Positions 9,186 through 18,450 of a stretch of 64,000 nt of DNA are shown here, in pieces. A program made the position numbers and the translations under genes. Below the pieces are notes generated by a model. It was given only the letters and a program-made list of their open reading frames with translations, was not told the origin of the DNA and made no database searches. The stretch is from Pseudomonas ceruminis. Lineage in GTDB: Bacteria; Pseudomonadota; Gammaproteobacteria; Pseudomonadales; Pseudomonadaceae. Every line of letters begins with the position of its first letter. Position 1 is the stretch's first letter. The stretch spans positions 1 through 64,000 of the forward strand of contig NZ_BQHW01000008.1 of the NCBI RefSeq assembly GCF_021602025.1, given 5' to 3'.

Positions 9186-10720
9186 CAGGCGTCAGCCTTC
9201 TTCAGGAAAGCCTTGAAGCGCACGAGCTCGGTCAGGCGGTAGCCGCGGTAGCGACCCATCGCCAGCATGAAGCCCACCAGAATCAACAGTACCGCCGGGA
9301 AGGTGAAGACGAAGTACACCAGCTCCGGCACCATCATCAGCAGGTGTGCCAGGGAGGCTGCGAACAGGGTGCCGATGGCCACTTTCATGGCATGGCCGCC
9401 GCCACGTTCTTCCCAGGTGATCGACAGCCGCTCGATGGTCATGGTCAGGATCACCATCGGGAACAGTGCCACCGACAGCCCGCGTTCCAGGCCCAGTTTG
9501 TGGCTGAACAGGCTGATGGCGGCAATCAGCACCACGACGAAGGTCAGCACCACCGACAGGCGCGGCAGCATCTGCAGCTTAAGGTGCTCAAGGTACGAGC
9601 GCAGCGACAGGCCCAGTGCGGTGATCACCGTGAACAGCACGATGCCGAAGCCCAGTTGCGTCTCGCGGAAAGCCAGGGCGATCAAGACCGGGGTGAAGGT
9701 GCCCAGCGTCTGGATGCCGATCAGGTTGCGCAGTACCAGGATCACCAGCACGCCGATCGGGATCATCACCATGATCATGAAGGTCTGCTGGGTCTGCAGC
9801 GGCAGGCCATACAGCGAATACTCGAGGAAGTCGGCGTCGGTGTTCTCGTCGGTCAGCTTGGCCAGGCGGATGGCGTTCATCTCGCTGTTGTTCATGCTGA
9901 AGGTGACATTGGCCTTTTTGCCGCCATCGACGGTGATCAGGTTGTCGTCACCGGTCCACCACAGCAGGCGATCGTTGGGCAGGCCCTGCTCGCCGGTGTC
10001 CGGGTTGAAGTACAGCCAATCGCTGCCATTGAAGCTGCGCAACCACAGTTCGGGCGTTTGCGGGGTATCGGCCACCAGGCGGATGGTGTGCACCTTCTCC
10101 ATCGGCACATGGGCGATGGACAGCAGCAGGTCGATCACCTGAGCCTTTTTCATCGACGAGGTATCGCCGGCCAGCAGCAGCTTGACGTTATCGTCGTTGA
10201 GGTTGTTGACCCGCTTGATGGTTTCGCTGACGAAGGTCTCGACGTCGGCCGAATGCTGGCGAATAGGCGCCATCAGCGCTTCGGCGGCGATCTTCTCGGG
10301 CCCTTCGACCGCCAGGCTGTCACGGAAGGTTGGCCCCTTGATAGTGGTTTTTTCATTGCTGTAGCGCTTGGTCAGCACCAGGCGGTAGTAGAGGGTCTGG
10401 TTGCCGCTGGCACGGCGTGCCGACCAGGTGACCTTGCGGTTGCCGTCGGCGCGGTTGACGCTGACCCCGTAGTTGTTGGAGATGAAGCTCTCGTTGAGGC
10501 TGACGTAGTCGCGGTTCAGCGGGGGCACGAACATCTGCACCTTGACCGGGTCCTTGGTGCTGGCGACGAACTCGACCTTGGCGTCGATGTTCCACAGGTC
10601 ATCGGTTTCATCCTCGGTCACCGGGATGCCGAGAACGAGGATCTGATAGGCCGTGACCGCCACGCCGAGCAGCACCAGCACGGTGATCAGGACTTTCAGA
10701 TGGAGGGTAAGAAAGCGCAT
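9185..10720 (-). CDS. Inactive transglutaminase fused to seven membrane helices
   Basis: 511-residue membrane protein. One signal-anchor helix at about 8-30, a periplasmic transglutaminase-like domain at about 31-310, then a run of hydrophobic helices from about 311 to 500 and a short basic tail. The soluble part resembles the transglutaminase fold, but I see no clear Cys-His-Asp triad, in line with the family name (inactive transglutaminase with 7TM). It probably binds a peptide or wall ligand outside and signals or delivers it inside. It lies 5 bases downstream of the retropepsin-like gene and overlaps the ligase gene, so the three form one unit. Confidence 0.85.
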   Translation of the reverse strand: MRFLTLHLKVLITVLVLLGVAVTAYQILVLGIPVTEDETDDLWNIDAKVEFVASTKDPVKVQMFVPPLNRDYVSLNESFISNNYGVSVNRADGNRKVTWSARRASGNQTLYYRLVLTKRYSNEKTTIKGPTFRDSLAVEGPEKIAAEALMAPIRQHSADVETFVSETIKRVNNLNDDNVKLLLAGDTSSMKKAQVIDLLLSIAHVPMEKVHTIRLVADTPQTPELWLRSFNGSDWLYFNPDTGEQGLPNDRLLWWTGDDNLITVDGGKKANVTFSMNNSEMNAIRLAKLTDENTDADFLEYSLYGLPLQTQQTFMIMVMIPIGVLVILVLRNLIGIQTLGTFTPVLIALAFRETQLGFGIVLFTVITALGLSLRSYLEHLKLQMLPRLSVVLTFVVVLIAAISLFSHKLGLERGLSVALFPMVILTMTIERLSITWEERGGGHAMKVAIGTLFAASLAHLLMMVPELVYFVFTFPAVLLILVGFMLAMGRYRGYRLTELVRFKAFLKKADA

Positions 10721-10725
10721 CGGGA

Positions 10726-11262
10726 TTACTCTGCTTTGGGAGCGTCGGTGGCACAGGCAGGTTTGCCGGCCGCGTATTTAAGGCTTGGGTCGACCAGCGC
10801 GTCGAAGTGCTTGAGCGCCTCGGAGCCGATCAGCAGCGGGAACTGGAAAGCGCTGCGGTCGGTGAGGTTGACTTCGATGGTGCGCCGGGCCTGGCCCATG
10901 CAGATTTCGAGTTCGATGACCGGGCGTGCGGTGTAGGCCTTGCCCGACTCCGCATCATAGTCGCCTGCCCGGCGCTTGATCTTGCTGACACGCGCCAGGG
11001 GGCGTTCGATCGGGTGCGAATGGGCGGCGTCGATGGCCAGGTAGAAGCGCACCCAGCTTTCGCCGTTGCGCTTGAAACGCTTGATATCGCGGGCGCTCAG
11101 GGACGCGGTCTTGGCGCCGGTATCGAGCTTGGCGGCCACTTCCAGGTCAAGGTCGCCAAGGCGGGCATATTCGTTCAGACCATACACGGTCTTGCCCGCC
11201 GCCTGGCCAAGGGCCGGCAGCAGGGAAAGGCATAACAGCAATAAAACGGGTGTAAGTCTCAT
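10726..11262 (-). CDS. Retropepsin-like aspartic protease (RimB-type / former ATP-dependent zinc protease family)
   Basis: 178-residue secreted protein. Residues 1-22 are a signal peptide (leucine-rich core, A-L-G-Q-A-A). The aspartic-protease signature A-K-L-D47-T-G-A-K-T-A-S-L-S-A is intact, followed by the strand pattern of a single retropepsin lobe (L-L-I-G-S-E-A-L near the end), so it would act as a homodimer. Databases often call the family a putative ATP-dependent zinc protease, which the sequence does not support. First gene of the operon with the 7TM transglutaminase-like protein and the ATP-grasp ligase; a role in cutting a periplasmic peptide bond is inferred. Confidence 0.85.
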   Translation of the reverse strand: MRLTPVLLLLCLSLLPALGQAAGKTVYGLNEYARLGDLDLEVAAKLDTGAKTASLSARDIKRFKRNGESWVRFYLAIDAAHSHPIERPLARVSKIKRRAGDYDAESGKAYTARPVIELEICMGQARRTIEVNLTDRSAFQFPLLIGSEALKHFDALVDPSLKYAAGKPACATDAPKAE

Positions 11263-11470
11263 AGTCCTGGCGCGGTGCTGTGCAAGATTCGGGGCAAGGC
11301 GACTGGCAACTACTGCGCAAGCTTCCTCGTTAATCTGTCAACAACATGAATTGATGACAAATACACTGTCCATACTCCTTCGGAGGCGCGGCATTCTATC
11401 ACGCCGATGTCTTGACGCCAGCGCGTCGCGATCTGACAGCGCCGCCGGCGCATAAGTTCGTTCTTAGACG

Positions 11471-11482
11471 ATTGTCGACAAT
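11471..11482. promoter_or_regulatory. Upstream TGTCGACA operator of the prp regulator gene
   Basis: Perfect 12-bp palindrome ATTGTCGACAAT, 14 bp upstream of the candidate -35 box. The core TGTCGACA recurs at 11546-11553, exactly 73 bp away (about seven helix turns). Probably a site for the GntR-type regulator itself. Confidence 0.6.
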
Positions 11483-11495
11483 ATTGATTTTGTCT

Positions 11496-11524
11496 TTGAC
11501 TAGAGCCGCTTGATTCGTTAGTTT
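11496..11524 (+). promoter_or_regulatory. Candidate promoter of the prp operon
   Basis: TTGACT (11496-11501) and TAGTTT (11519-11524) with 17-bp spacing, placed between the two TGTCGACA palindromes. Confidence 0.5.
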
Positions 11525-11544
11525 CAGCTCAAGAGATTATCAAG

Positions 11545-11555
11545 GTGTCGACAAT
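11545..11555. promoter_or_regulatory. Downstream TGTCGACA operator overlapping the ribosome site
   Basis: GTGTCGACAAT directly abuts the ATG of the regulator gene at 11556. A protein bound here would sit at the start of the transcript, between the promoter and the start codon. Confidence 0.6.
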
Positions 11556-12272
11556 ATGCTGGACCTCAGCACCCCCAGCGCCACCGCGGCAGACGAAACG
11601 GAAACCTTGTCCGAAAACGTCTTCCGGCGCATTCAGGCCGCCATCGTCAAGGGTGATATCGCCCCGGGCAGCAAGATCTCCGAGCCGGAGCTGGCGCGCA
11701 CCTATGGCATCAGCCGAGGCCCGCTGCGCGAGGCCATCCACCGGCTGGAAGGCCAACGCCTGTTGGTGCGGGTACCCCATGTAGGTGCGCGGGTGGTATC
11801 GCTCAACCATGGCGAACTGATCGAGCTGTATGAGATCCGCGAGTCGCTCGAAGGCATGGCCTGCCGCCTGGCTGCCGAGCGCATGAGCCAGGTCGACATC
11901 GACGAATTGCGCCGTGTGCTCGATACCCACGAGCGTGATGCCGCGTTTCAGGCCGGGCAGGGCTATTACCAGCAGGAAGGCGACTACGACTTCCACTACC
12001 GGATCATCCAGGGCAGTGGCAACCAGACCCTGGTCAAGATGCTCTGTGGCGAGCTTTACCAACTGGTGCGCATGTACCGCATCCAGTTCTCTGCCACGCC
12101 CAACCGCCCACGCCAGGCATTCGCCGAGCACCACCGCATACTCGATGCCATTGCCGACCGTGACGGCGAGCTGGCTGAGCTCCTGATGCGCCGCCACATC
12201 GGCGCGTCCAAACGCAACATCGAGCGTCACTACCTGGACGCCAACAACAACAGCCCACGAGGTGAGAAATGA
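11556..12272 (+). CDS. GntR-family (FCD/FadR subfamily) regulator of the 2-methylcitrate operon
   Basis: 238-residue regulator. N-terminal winged helix at about 15-85 with [31 protein letters not shown], the canonical GntR helix-turn-helix. The all-helical FCD effector domain follows, with a metal-binding pattern (D-F-H, H-H-R and R-R-H-I near 150, 195 and 215). Its stop overlaps the prpB start (ATGA), so it is the first gene of the prp operon. Twin TGTCGACA palindromes flank its promoter, suggesting autorepression relieved by a cycle intermediate such as 2-methylcitrate. Enterobacteria instead use the sigma54 activator PrpR; this is a different family. Confidence 0.92.
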   Translation: MLDLSTPSATAADETETLSENVFRRIQAAIVKGDIAPGSKISEPELARTYGISRGPLREAIHRLEGQRLLVRVPHVGARVVSLNHGELIELYEIRESLEGMACRLAAERMSQVDIDELRRVLDTHERDAAFQAGQGYYQQEGDYDFHYRIIQGSGNQTLVKMLCGELYQLVRMYRIQFSATPNRPRQAFAEHHRILDAIADRDGELAELLMRRHIGASKRNIERHYLDANNNSPRGEK

Positions 12273-13159
12273 CTGTGAAGAACACCCCCGGTCAGCGTTT
12301 TCGCGACGCCGTTGCCGCCGAACACCCCCTGCAGGTGGTTGGCGCGATCAATGCCAATCATGCGTTGCTGGCCAAGCGCGCGGGCTTCAAGGCCATCTAC
12401 CTCTCCGGCGGCGGTGTTGCCGCAGGCTCGCTGGGCCTGCCGGACCTGGGCATCACTGGCCTTGACGATGTGCTGACCGACGTGCGCCGCATCACCGACG
12501 TCTGCGACCTGCCGCTGCTGGTGGATGTCGACACCGGCTTTGGCGCCTCGGCCTTCAACGTGGCTCGCACGGTGCGTTCGATGAGCAAGTTCGGCGCCGC
12601 GGCCATCCACATCGAGGACCAGGTCGGTGCCAAGCGCTGCGGTCACCGGCCGAACAAGGAGATCGTTTCGCAGCAGGAGATGGTCGACCGCATCAAGGCC
12701 GCAGTGGATGCCCGCACCGATGACAGTTTCGTGATCATGGCGCGCACCGATGCCCTGGCGGTGGAAGGCCTGAACGCGGCGCTGGACCGCGCTGCAGCCT
12801 GCATCGAGGCCGGCGCCGACATGATCTTCCCGGAAGCCATCACTGAGCTTTCGATGTACAAGACCTTCGCCGACCGGGTGAAGGCGCCGATCCTGGCCAA
12901 CATCACCGAATTCGGTGCCACGCCGTTGTACACCACCCAAGAGCTGGCCGAGGTCGACGTGTCGCTGGTGCTGTACCCGCTGTCGGCGTTCCGCGCCATG
13001 AACAAGGCGGCCGAGAATGTCTACACCGCGCTACGCCGTGACGGCACCCAAAAGAACGTGATCGATACCATGCAGACCCGCATGGAGCTCTACGATGCCA
13101 TTGGTTACCACGCATTCGAGCAGAGCCTCGATGCGCTGTTTGCGCAGAAAAAAGGTTAA
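12269..13159 (+). CDS. prpB: 2-methylisocitrate lyase
   Basis: 296-residue isocitrate-lyase superfamily enzyme that splits 2-methylisocitrate into pyruvate and succinate, the last step of the 2-methylcitrate cycle. Seen: Y-L-S-G-G-G-V near residues 44-50, D-V-D-T-G-F-G at 86-92 (Mg binding), and the catalytic K-R-C-G-H at 122-126 on its flexible loop. The short length and KRCGH in the PrpB context separate it from longer isocitrate lyases. It overlaps the regulator gene by four bases and precedes prpC by about 100 bases. Confidence 0.97.
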   Translation: MTVKNTPGQRFRDAVAAEHPLQVVGAINANHALLAKRAGFKAIYLSGGGVAAGSLGLPDLGITGLDDVLTDVRRITDVCDLPLLVDVDTGFGASAFNVARTVRSMSKFGAAAIHIEDQVGAKRCGHRPNKEIVSQQEMVDRIKAAVDARTDDSFVIMARTDALAVEGLNAALDRAAACIEAGADMIFPEAITELSMYKTFADRVKAPILANITEFGATPLYTTQELAEVDVSLVLYPLSAFRAMNKAAENVYTALRRDGTQKNVIDTMQTRMELYDAIGYHAFEQSLDALFAQKKG

Positions 13160-13262
13160 GCCTTTGCCAGCCCTTTTGCCGGCAGCCCGGCGATAGGGCG
13201 GGGATAGCCACCCGAATTAGCCAGAAAGATATCCATAACAAATTCAAGAAAGGAGAAACACC

Positions 13263-14390
13263 ATGGCCGAAGCAAAAGTTCTCAGTGGCGCAGGCCTGCG
13301 TGGCCAGGTAGCCGGCCAGACTGCGCTGTCGACCGTCGGCCAGGCCGGTGCCGGCCTGACCTACCGGGGCTACGACGTGCGCGACCTGGCGGCCGGTGCC
13401 GAGTTCGAGGAAGTGGCCTACCTGCTGCTATACGGCGAGCTGCCGAGCAAGGCCGAGCTGGACGCGTACAAGCACAAACTCAAGGGCCTGCGCGACCTGC
13501 CGCAGGCACTGAAAGAGGTACTCGAGCGTATCCCGCTCAATGCCCATCCGATGGACGTGATGCGCACGGGGTGCTCGGTGCTGGGCACCCTGGAACCGGA
13601 ACTGACCTTCGAGGCCCAGCGCGACAAGACCGATCGCCTGCTGGCATTGTTCCCGGCGGTGATGTGCTACTGGTACCGCTTCACCCACCATGGCGTGCGT
13701 ATCAACTGCACCAGCGACGAGGACACCCTCGGCGGCCACTTCCTGCACCTGCTGCACGGTAAGAAGCCGAGCGACCTGCACGTCAAGGTGATGAACGTTT
13801 CGCTGATCCTCTACGCCGAGCACGAGTTCAACGCCTCGACCTTCACGGCCCGTGTTTGCGCCTCGACCCTGTCCGACCTGTACTCCTGCGTCACGGCGGC
13901 CATTGGCTCACTGCGCGGCCCGTTGCACGGCGGTGCCAACGAAGCGGCGATGGAGCTGATCGAACGTTTCCAGAGCCCGCAGGAGGCCACCACCGAGCTG
14001 TTGCGCATGCTCGAGCGCAAGGACAAGATCATGGGCTTTGGCCATGCCATCTACAAAGAGTCCGACCCGCGCAACGAGGTGATCAAGGGTTGGTCGAAGC
14101 AGTTGGCCGACGAGGTGGGGGACAAGGTGCTGTACCTGGTCTCGGAGGCCATCGACAAGACCATGTGGGAGCAGAAGCGCCTGTTCCCCAATGCCGACTT
14201 CTACCATGCCTCGGCTTATCACTTCATGGGTATCCCGACCAAGCTGTTCACCCCGATCTTCGTCTGCTCGCGTCTCACCGGCTGGGCGGCGCACGTGTTC
14301 GAGCAGCGCGCCAACAACCGCATCATCCGCCCGAGCGCCGAGTATGTCGGCGTCGAGCAGCGCGCGTTCGTGCCGATCGAGCAGCGCTGA
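13263..14390 (+). CDS. prpC: 2-methylcitrate synthase
   Basis: 375-residue citrate-synthase family enzyme condensing propionyl-CoA with oxaloacetate. The characteristic G-P-L-H-G-G-A-N-E holds a catalytic His, and M-G-F-G-H-A-I-Y and the late R-L-T-G-W-A-A-H-V are also seen. It is about 50 residues shorter than hexameric GltA and lacks its N-terminal extension, as PrpC does. The ribosome site AAAGGAGA precedes the ATG. Placed between prpB and acnD, it supplies the substrate of the dehydratase pair. Confidence 0.96.
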   Translation: MAEAKVLSGAGLRGQVAGQTALSTVGQAGAGLTYRGYDVRDLAAGAEFEEVAYLLLYGELPSKAELDAYKHKLKGLRDLPQALKEVLERIPLNAHPMDVMRTGCSVLGTLEPELTFEAQRDKTDRLLALFPAVMCYWYRFTHHGVRINCTSDEDTLGGHFLHLLHGKKPSDLHVKVMNVSLILYAEHEFNASTFTARVCASTLSDLYSCVTAAIGSLRGPLHGGANEAAMELIERFQSPQEATTELLRMLERKDKIMGFGHAIYKESDPRNEVIKGWSKQLADEVGDKVLYLVSEAIDKTMWEQKRLFPNADFYHASAYHFMGIPTKLFTPIFVCSRLTGWAAHVFEQRANNRIIRPSAEYVGVEQRAFVPIEQR

Positions 14391-14411
14391 TACAGGCCCT
14401 GTAGCGAACCG

Positions 14412-14482
14412 GTGGGAGCCGGCTTGCTGGCGATGAAGGCGTCGCCTGATGCGGCCCGATCGCCGCCAAATCGACTCCCACA
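14412..14482. repeat. Inverted pair of diverged REP elements
   Basis: GTGGGAGCCGGCTTGCTGGC (from 14412) faces an imperfect inverted copy ending at 14482 (ATCGCCGCCAAATCGACTCC, then CACAG). It lies between prpC and acnD, inside the operon, and could lower expression of the distal genes or protect the upstream message. Confidence 0.7.
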
Positions 14483-14542
14483 GTGATCGCAGCGTCTGTG
14501 AGCCTTATCCACGACCGTACCGTGACCGAGCCTGATAACGAT

Positions 14543-17131
14543 ATGAACACTGCATACCGCAAGAACCTGCCAGGCACTGACCTGGATTATTTCGATGCCC
14601 GCGCCGCGGTCGAGGCCATCCAGCCAGGCGCATACGACGGCCTGCCTTATACCTCCCGCGTGCTCGCTGAAAACCTGGTACGCCGCTGCGACCCGCCTAC
14701 CCTGAATGCCTCGCTTGGTCAACTGATCGAGCGCAAGCGCGACCTGGACTTCCCATGGTTCCCCGCCCGCGTGGTGTGCCACGATATCCTCGGCCAGACC
14801 GCATTGGTCGACCTGGCCGGTCTGCGTGACGCCATCGCCGAAAAAGGGGGCGACCCGGCTGCGGTCAACCCGGTAGTGCCGGTGCAATTGATCGTCGACC
14901 ATTCCCTGGCGGTCGAGTGCGGCGGTTTCGACCCGCAGGCGTTCGACATGAACCGCGCCATCGAAGACCGTCGCAACGAAGACCGCTTCCACTTCATCAA
15001 CTGGACCAAGAAGGCGTTCAAGAACGTCGATGTCATCCAGCCTGGCAACGGCATCATGCACCAGATCAACCTGGAGAAGATGTCACCGGTGATCCACAAC
15101 GACCGTGGCGTGGCCTACCCGGACACCTGCGTCGGCACCGACAGCCACACCCCGCATGTAGACGCCCTGGGCGTGATCGCCATCGGCGTCGGTGGCCTTG
15201 AAGCCGAAAACGTCATGCTTGGCCGCGCTTCGTGGATGCGCCTACCGGAAATCGTCGGCGTCGAGCTCGGCGGCAAGCTGGCCCCGAACATCACTGCCAC
15301 TGACCTGGTGCTGGCCCTGACCGAATTCCTGCGCAAGCAGAAAGTGGTCGGCGCCTATCTCGAGTTCTACGGCGAAGGTGCTCGCGCCCTGACGCTCGGC
15401 GACCGTGCGACCATCTCCAACATGGCCCCGGAATACGGGGCGACCGCTGCGATGTTCGCCATCGATCAGCAGACCATCGATTACCTCAAGCTGACCGGCC
15501 GGGAAGAACAGCAGGTCAAGCTGGTGGAAACCTACGCCAAGGCCACGGGCCTGTGGGCCGACGCCCTGGTCAAGGCCGAGTACGAGCGCGTGCTGCACTT
15601 CGATCTGTCGAACGTGGTCCGTAACATGGCTGGCCCGTCCAACCCCCATGCCCGCGTCGCCACCAGCGAGCTGGCGGCCAAGGGCATTGCCGGCGCCTGG
15701 GACGACGTGCCGGGCCAGATGCCTGATGGCGCAGTGATCATTGCGGCCATCACCAGTTGCACCAATACCAGCAACCCGCGCAATGTGATCGCCGCTGGGC
15801 TGCTGGCGCGCAACGCCAACAAGCTTGGTCTGGTACGCAAGCCCTGGGTCAAGTCGTCGCTCGCCCCTGGCTCCAAGGCCGTGCAGTTGTACCTGGAAGA
15901 GGCCGGGCTGGAGAAAGAGCTGGAACAACTGGGCTTTGGTATCGTCGCCTTCGCGTGCACCACCTGCAACGGCATGTCCGGCGCGCTGGACCCTGTGATC
16001 CAGCAGGAGATCATCGACCGCGACCTGTATGCCACCGCAGTCCTGTCGGGTAACCGCAACTTCGACGGGCGTATTCACCCCTATGCCAAGCAGGCGTTTC
16101 TCGCGTCGCCGCCGCTGGTGGTGGCCTATGCCATCGCCGGCACCATCCGCTTCGACATCGAGAAAGACGTACTGGGCGTGGTCGATGGCCAGGAAATCCG
16201 CCTCAAGGACATCTGGCCAAGCGATGAAGAGATCGATGCGGTAGTGCGCGCGGCGGTCAAGCCGGAGCAGTTCCGCAAGGTGTACATCCCGATGTTCGCC
16301 ATCGAGGAAGACCGCGGGCCGAAAGTGGCGCCGTTGTATGAGTGGCGCCCGATGAGCACCTACATCCGCCGTCCGCCGTACTGGGAAGGCGCGCTGGCCG
16401 GTGAGCGCACCCTACGCGGCATGCGCCCGCTGGCGGTGCTGCCGGACAACATCACCACCGACCACCTGTCGCCGTCCAATGCCATTCTGCTCGACAGCGC
16501 CGCAGGCGAGTACCTGGCGAAAATGGGCTTGCCGGAGGAGGACTTCAACTCGTATGCGACCCACCGTGGCGACCACTTGACGGCGCAGCGCGCCACCTTC
16601 GCCAACCCCAAGCTGTTCAACGAAATGGTGCGCAAGGAAGACGGTAGCGTGAGGCAGGGTTCGCTGGCGCGGATCGAGCCAGAAGGCAAGGTGACCCGCA
16701 TGTGGGAAGCCATCGAAACCTACATGGCGCGCAAGCAGCCGCTGATCATCGTGGCCGGTGCCGACTATGGCCAGGGTTCGTCCCGCGACTGGGCGGCCAA
16801 GGGTGTGCGCCTGGCCGGTGTGGAGGCAATCGTGGCCGAGGGGTTCGAGCGTATTCACCGTACCAACCTGGTGGGCATGGGCGTGTTGCCGCTGGAGTTC
16901 AAGCCGGGCACTGACCGCAAGACCCTCGGCCTGGATGGCAGCGAGACCTATGACGTGCTGGGTGAGCGCAAGCCGCGTGCAACCCTGACGCTGGTGGTAA
17001 CCCGCCGTAATGGTGAGCGCGTCGAGGTGCCAGTGACCTGCCGTCTGGACACTGCCGAGGAAGTGTCGATCTACGAGGCGGGTGGGGTGTTGCAACGCTT
17101 CGCCCAGGACTTCCTCGAAGCGACCGCATAG
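14543..17131 (+). CDS. acnD: Fe/S-dependent 2-methylcitrate dehydratase
   Basis: 862-residue aconitase-family enzyme that dehydrates 2-methylcitrate to a 2-methylaconitate isomer. Cluster ligands are visible: I-T-S-C-T-N-T-S-N-P-R-N-V and A-C-T-T-C-N-G-M-S-G. The swivel domain has G-A-D-Y-G-Q-G-S-S-R-D-W-A. Gene order prpC-acnD-prpF identifies it as AcnD rather than AcnA; AcnD needs PrpF to pass its product to AcnB or another hydratase. The start at 14543 (MNTAYRKNLPG) fits the family; the ORF extends 20 codons upstream into REP-flanking sequence. Being an iron-sulfur enzyme, it is a plausible target for iron-sparing control. Confidence 0.95.
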   Translation: MNTAYRKNLPGTDLDYFDARAAVEAIQPGAYDGLPYTSRVLAENLVRRCDPPTLNASLGQLIERKRDLDFPWFPARVVCHDILGQTALVDLAGLRDAIAEKGGDPAAVNPVVPVQLIVDHSLAVECGGFDPQAFDMNRAIEDRRNEDRFHFINWTKKAFKNVDVIQPGNGIMHQINLEKMSPVIHNDRGVAYPDTCVGTDSHTPHVDALGVIAIGVGGLEAENVMLGRASWMRLPEIVGVELGGKLAPNITATDLVLALTEFLRKQKVVGAYLEFYGEGARALTLGDRATISNMAPEYGATAAMFAIDQQTIDYLKLTGREEQQVKLVETYAKATGLWADALVKAEYERVLHFDLSNVVRNMAGPSNPHARVATSELAAKGIAGAWDDVPGQMPDGAVIIAAITSCTNTSNPRNVIAAGLLARNANKLGLVRKPWVKSSLAPGSKAVQLYLEEAGLEKELEQLGFGIVAFACTTCNGMSGALDPVIQQEIIDRDLYATAVLSGNRNFDGRIHPYAKQAFLASPPLVVAYAIAGTIRFDIEKDVLGVVDGQEIRLKDIWPSDEEIDAVVRAAVKPEQFRKVYIPMFAIEEDRGPKVAPLYEWRPMSTYIRRPPYWEGALAGERTLRGMRPLAVLPDNITTDHLSPSNAILLDSAAGEYLAKMGLPEEDFNSYATHRGDHLTAQRATFANPKLFNEMVRKEDGSVRQGSLARIEPEGKVTRMWEAIETYMARKQPLIIVAGADYGQGSSRDWAAKGVRLAGVEAIVAEGFERIHRTNLVGMGVLPLEFKPGTDRKTLGLDGSETYDVLGERKPRATLTLVVTRRNGERVEVPVTCRLDTAEEVSIYEAGGVLQRFAQDFLEATA

Positions 17132-17192
17132 TTGCAGGGGGCTGCAACGCAGCCCCAAGGGTTATCTGCATATCAGACAGGACAACCAAGCA

Positions 17193-18383
17193 ATGGCTCA
17201 TGTACCGCAAACAAGAATTCCCGCCACCTACCTGCGTGGCGGTACCAGCAAAGGCGTGTTCTTCCGCCTGCAAGACCTGCCCGAACGGGCCCAGGTCCCA
17301 GGCCCGGCCCGCGACGCGTTGCTGCTACGGGTAATCGGTAGCCCTGACCCGTACGGCAAGCAGATCGATGGCATGGGCGGCGCCACGTCGAGCACCAGCA
17401 AGACCGTGATCCTGTCGAAAAGCCTCAGGCCTGATCACGATGTCGATTACCTGTTCGGCCAGGTGGCCATCGATAAGGCGTTCGTCGATTGGAGCGGCAA
17501 CTGCGGCAACCTGTCCGCTGCGGTCGGCTCGTTCGCCATCAGCAACGGTCTGGTCGAGCCGGCACGTATCCCGCGCAATGGCACTGCCACCGTACGCATC
17601 TGGCAAGCCAACATCGGCAAGACCATCATCGCCCATGTGCCGATCACCGAAGGCGAAGTGCAGGAAACCGGCGACTTCGAACTCGACGGCGTTACGTTTC
17701 CAGCAGCCGAAGTGCAGCTTGAGTTCCTCGACCCGGCGGCTGACGAGGACGGCGACGGCGGCGCGATGTTCCCTACCGGCAACCTGGTGGATGACCTGGA
17801 AGTGCCCGGCATAGGCACCTTCAAGGCCACCTTGATCAATGCAGGCATCCCGACCATCTTTGTCAACGCGGCCGATATCGGCTACACCGGCACCGAGTTG
17901 CAGGATGCGATCAACGGTGACCCACACGCGTTGACCCGTTTCGAGACAATCCGCGCCTACGGCGCCGTGCGTATGGGCCTTATCGAGCATGTCGACCAGG
18001 CAGCCGGGCGTCAGCATACGCCGAAGGTGGCTTTCGTTGCGCCGCCGAACTCCTACACTGCGTCCAGTGGCAAGGCCGTTTCGGACACTGATATCGACCT
18101 GCTGGTGCGTGCGTTGTCCATGGGCAAGTTGCACCACGCAATGATGGGCACTGCCGCGGTGGCCATCGGGACCGCTGCCGCCATCCCGGGCACGCTGGTC
18201 AACCTTGCCGCTGGCGGGGGCGAGCGCAGCGCCGTGCGTTTCGGGCACCCCTCCGGCACCTTGCGGGTCGGGGCCCAGGCGCGGCAGGTGGAAGGTGAGT
18301 GGACCGTGACCAAGGCAATCATGAGCCGCAGCGCACGGGTGCTGATGGAAGGCTGGGTGAGGGTGCCTGGCGACAGCTTCTGA
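17193..18383 (+). CDS. prpF: 2-methylaconitate cis-trans isomerase
   Basis: 396-residue diaminopimelate-epimerase-fold protein that isomerises the AcnD product so that cis-2-methylaconitate can be rehydrated. Seen: Y-L-R-G-G-T-S-K-G-V-F-F at about residues 11-22, G-M-G-G-A-T-S-S-T-S-K, and N-C-G-N-L-S-A-A-V-G, the signature of PrpF. The ATG at 17193 is supported by homology of MAHVPQTRIPATYLRGG; the 37 upstream codons overlap the end of acnD and are unlikely to be translated. It lies 61 bases after acnD in the operon. Confidence 0.95.
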   Translation: MAHVPQTRIPATYLRGGTSKGVFFRLQDLPERAQVPGPARDALLLRVIGSPDPYGKQIDGMGGATSSTSKTVILSKSLRPDHDVDYLFGQVAIDKAFVDWSGNCGNLSAAVGSFAISNGLVEPARIPRNGTATVRIWQANIGKTIIAHVPITEGEVQETGDFELDGVTFPAAEVQLEFLDPAADEDGDGGAMFPTGNLVDDLEVPGIGTFKATLINAGIPTIFVNAADIGYTGTELQDAINGDPHALTRFETIRAYGAVRMGLIEHVDQAAGRQHTPKVAFVAPPNSYTASSGKAVSDTDIDLLVRALSMGKLHHAMMGTAAVAIGTAAAIPGTLVNLAAGGGERSAVRFGHPSGTLRVGAQARQVEGEWTVTKAIMSRSARVLMEGWVRVPGDSF

Positions 18384-18450
18384 CGCACCACTGGCGCTTG
18401 GTTTTGGCTGAGTCGGGCTGCCCAGCAGCCCCAATTCACAGGAGCTGCAG

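Noticed and set aside
9344-10936. 530-codon plus-strand ORF
   Set aside because: Antisense to the 7TM transglutaminase-like gene, which has clear membrane helices and operon overlap.
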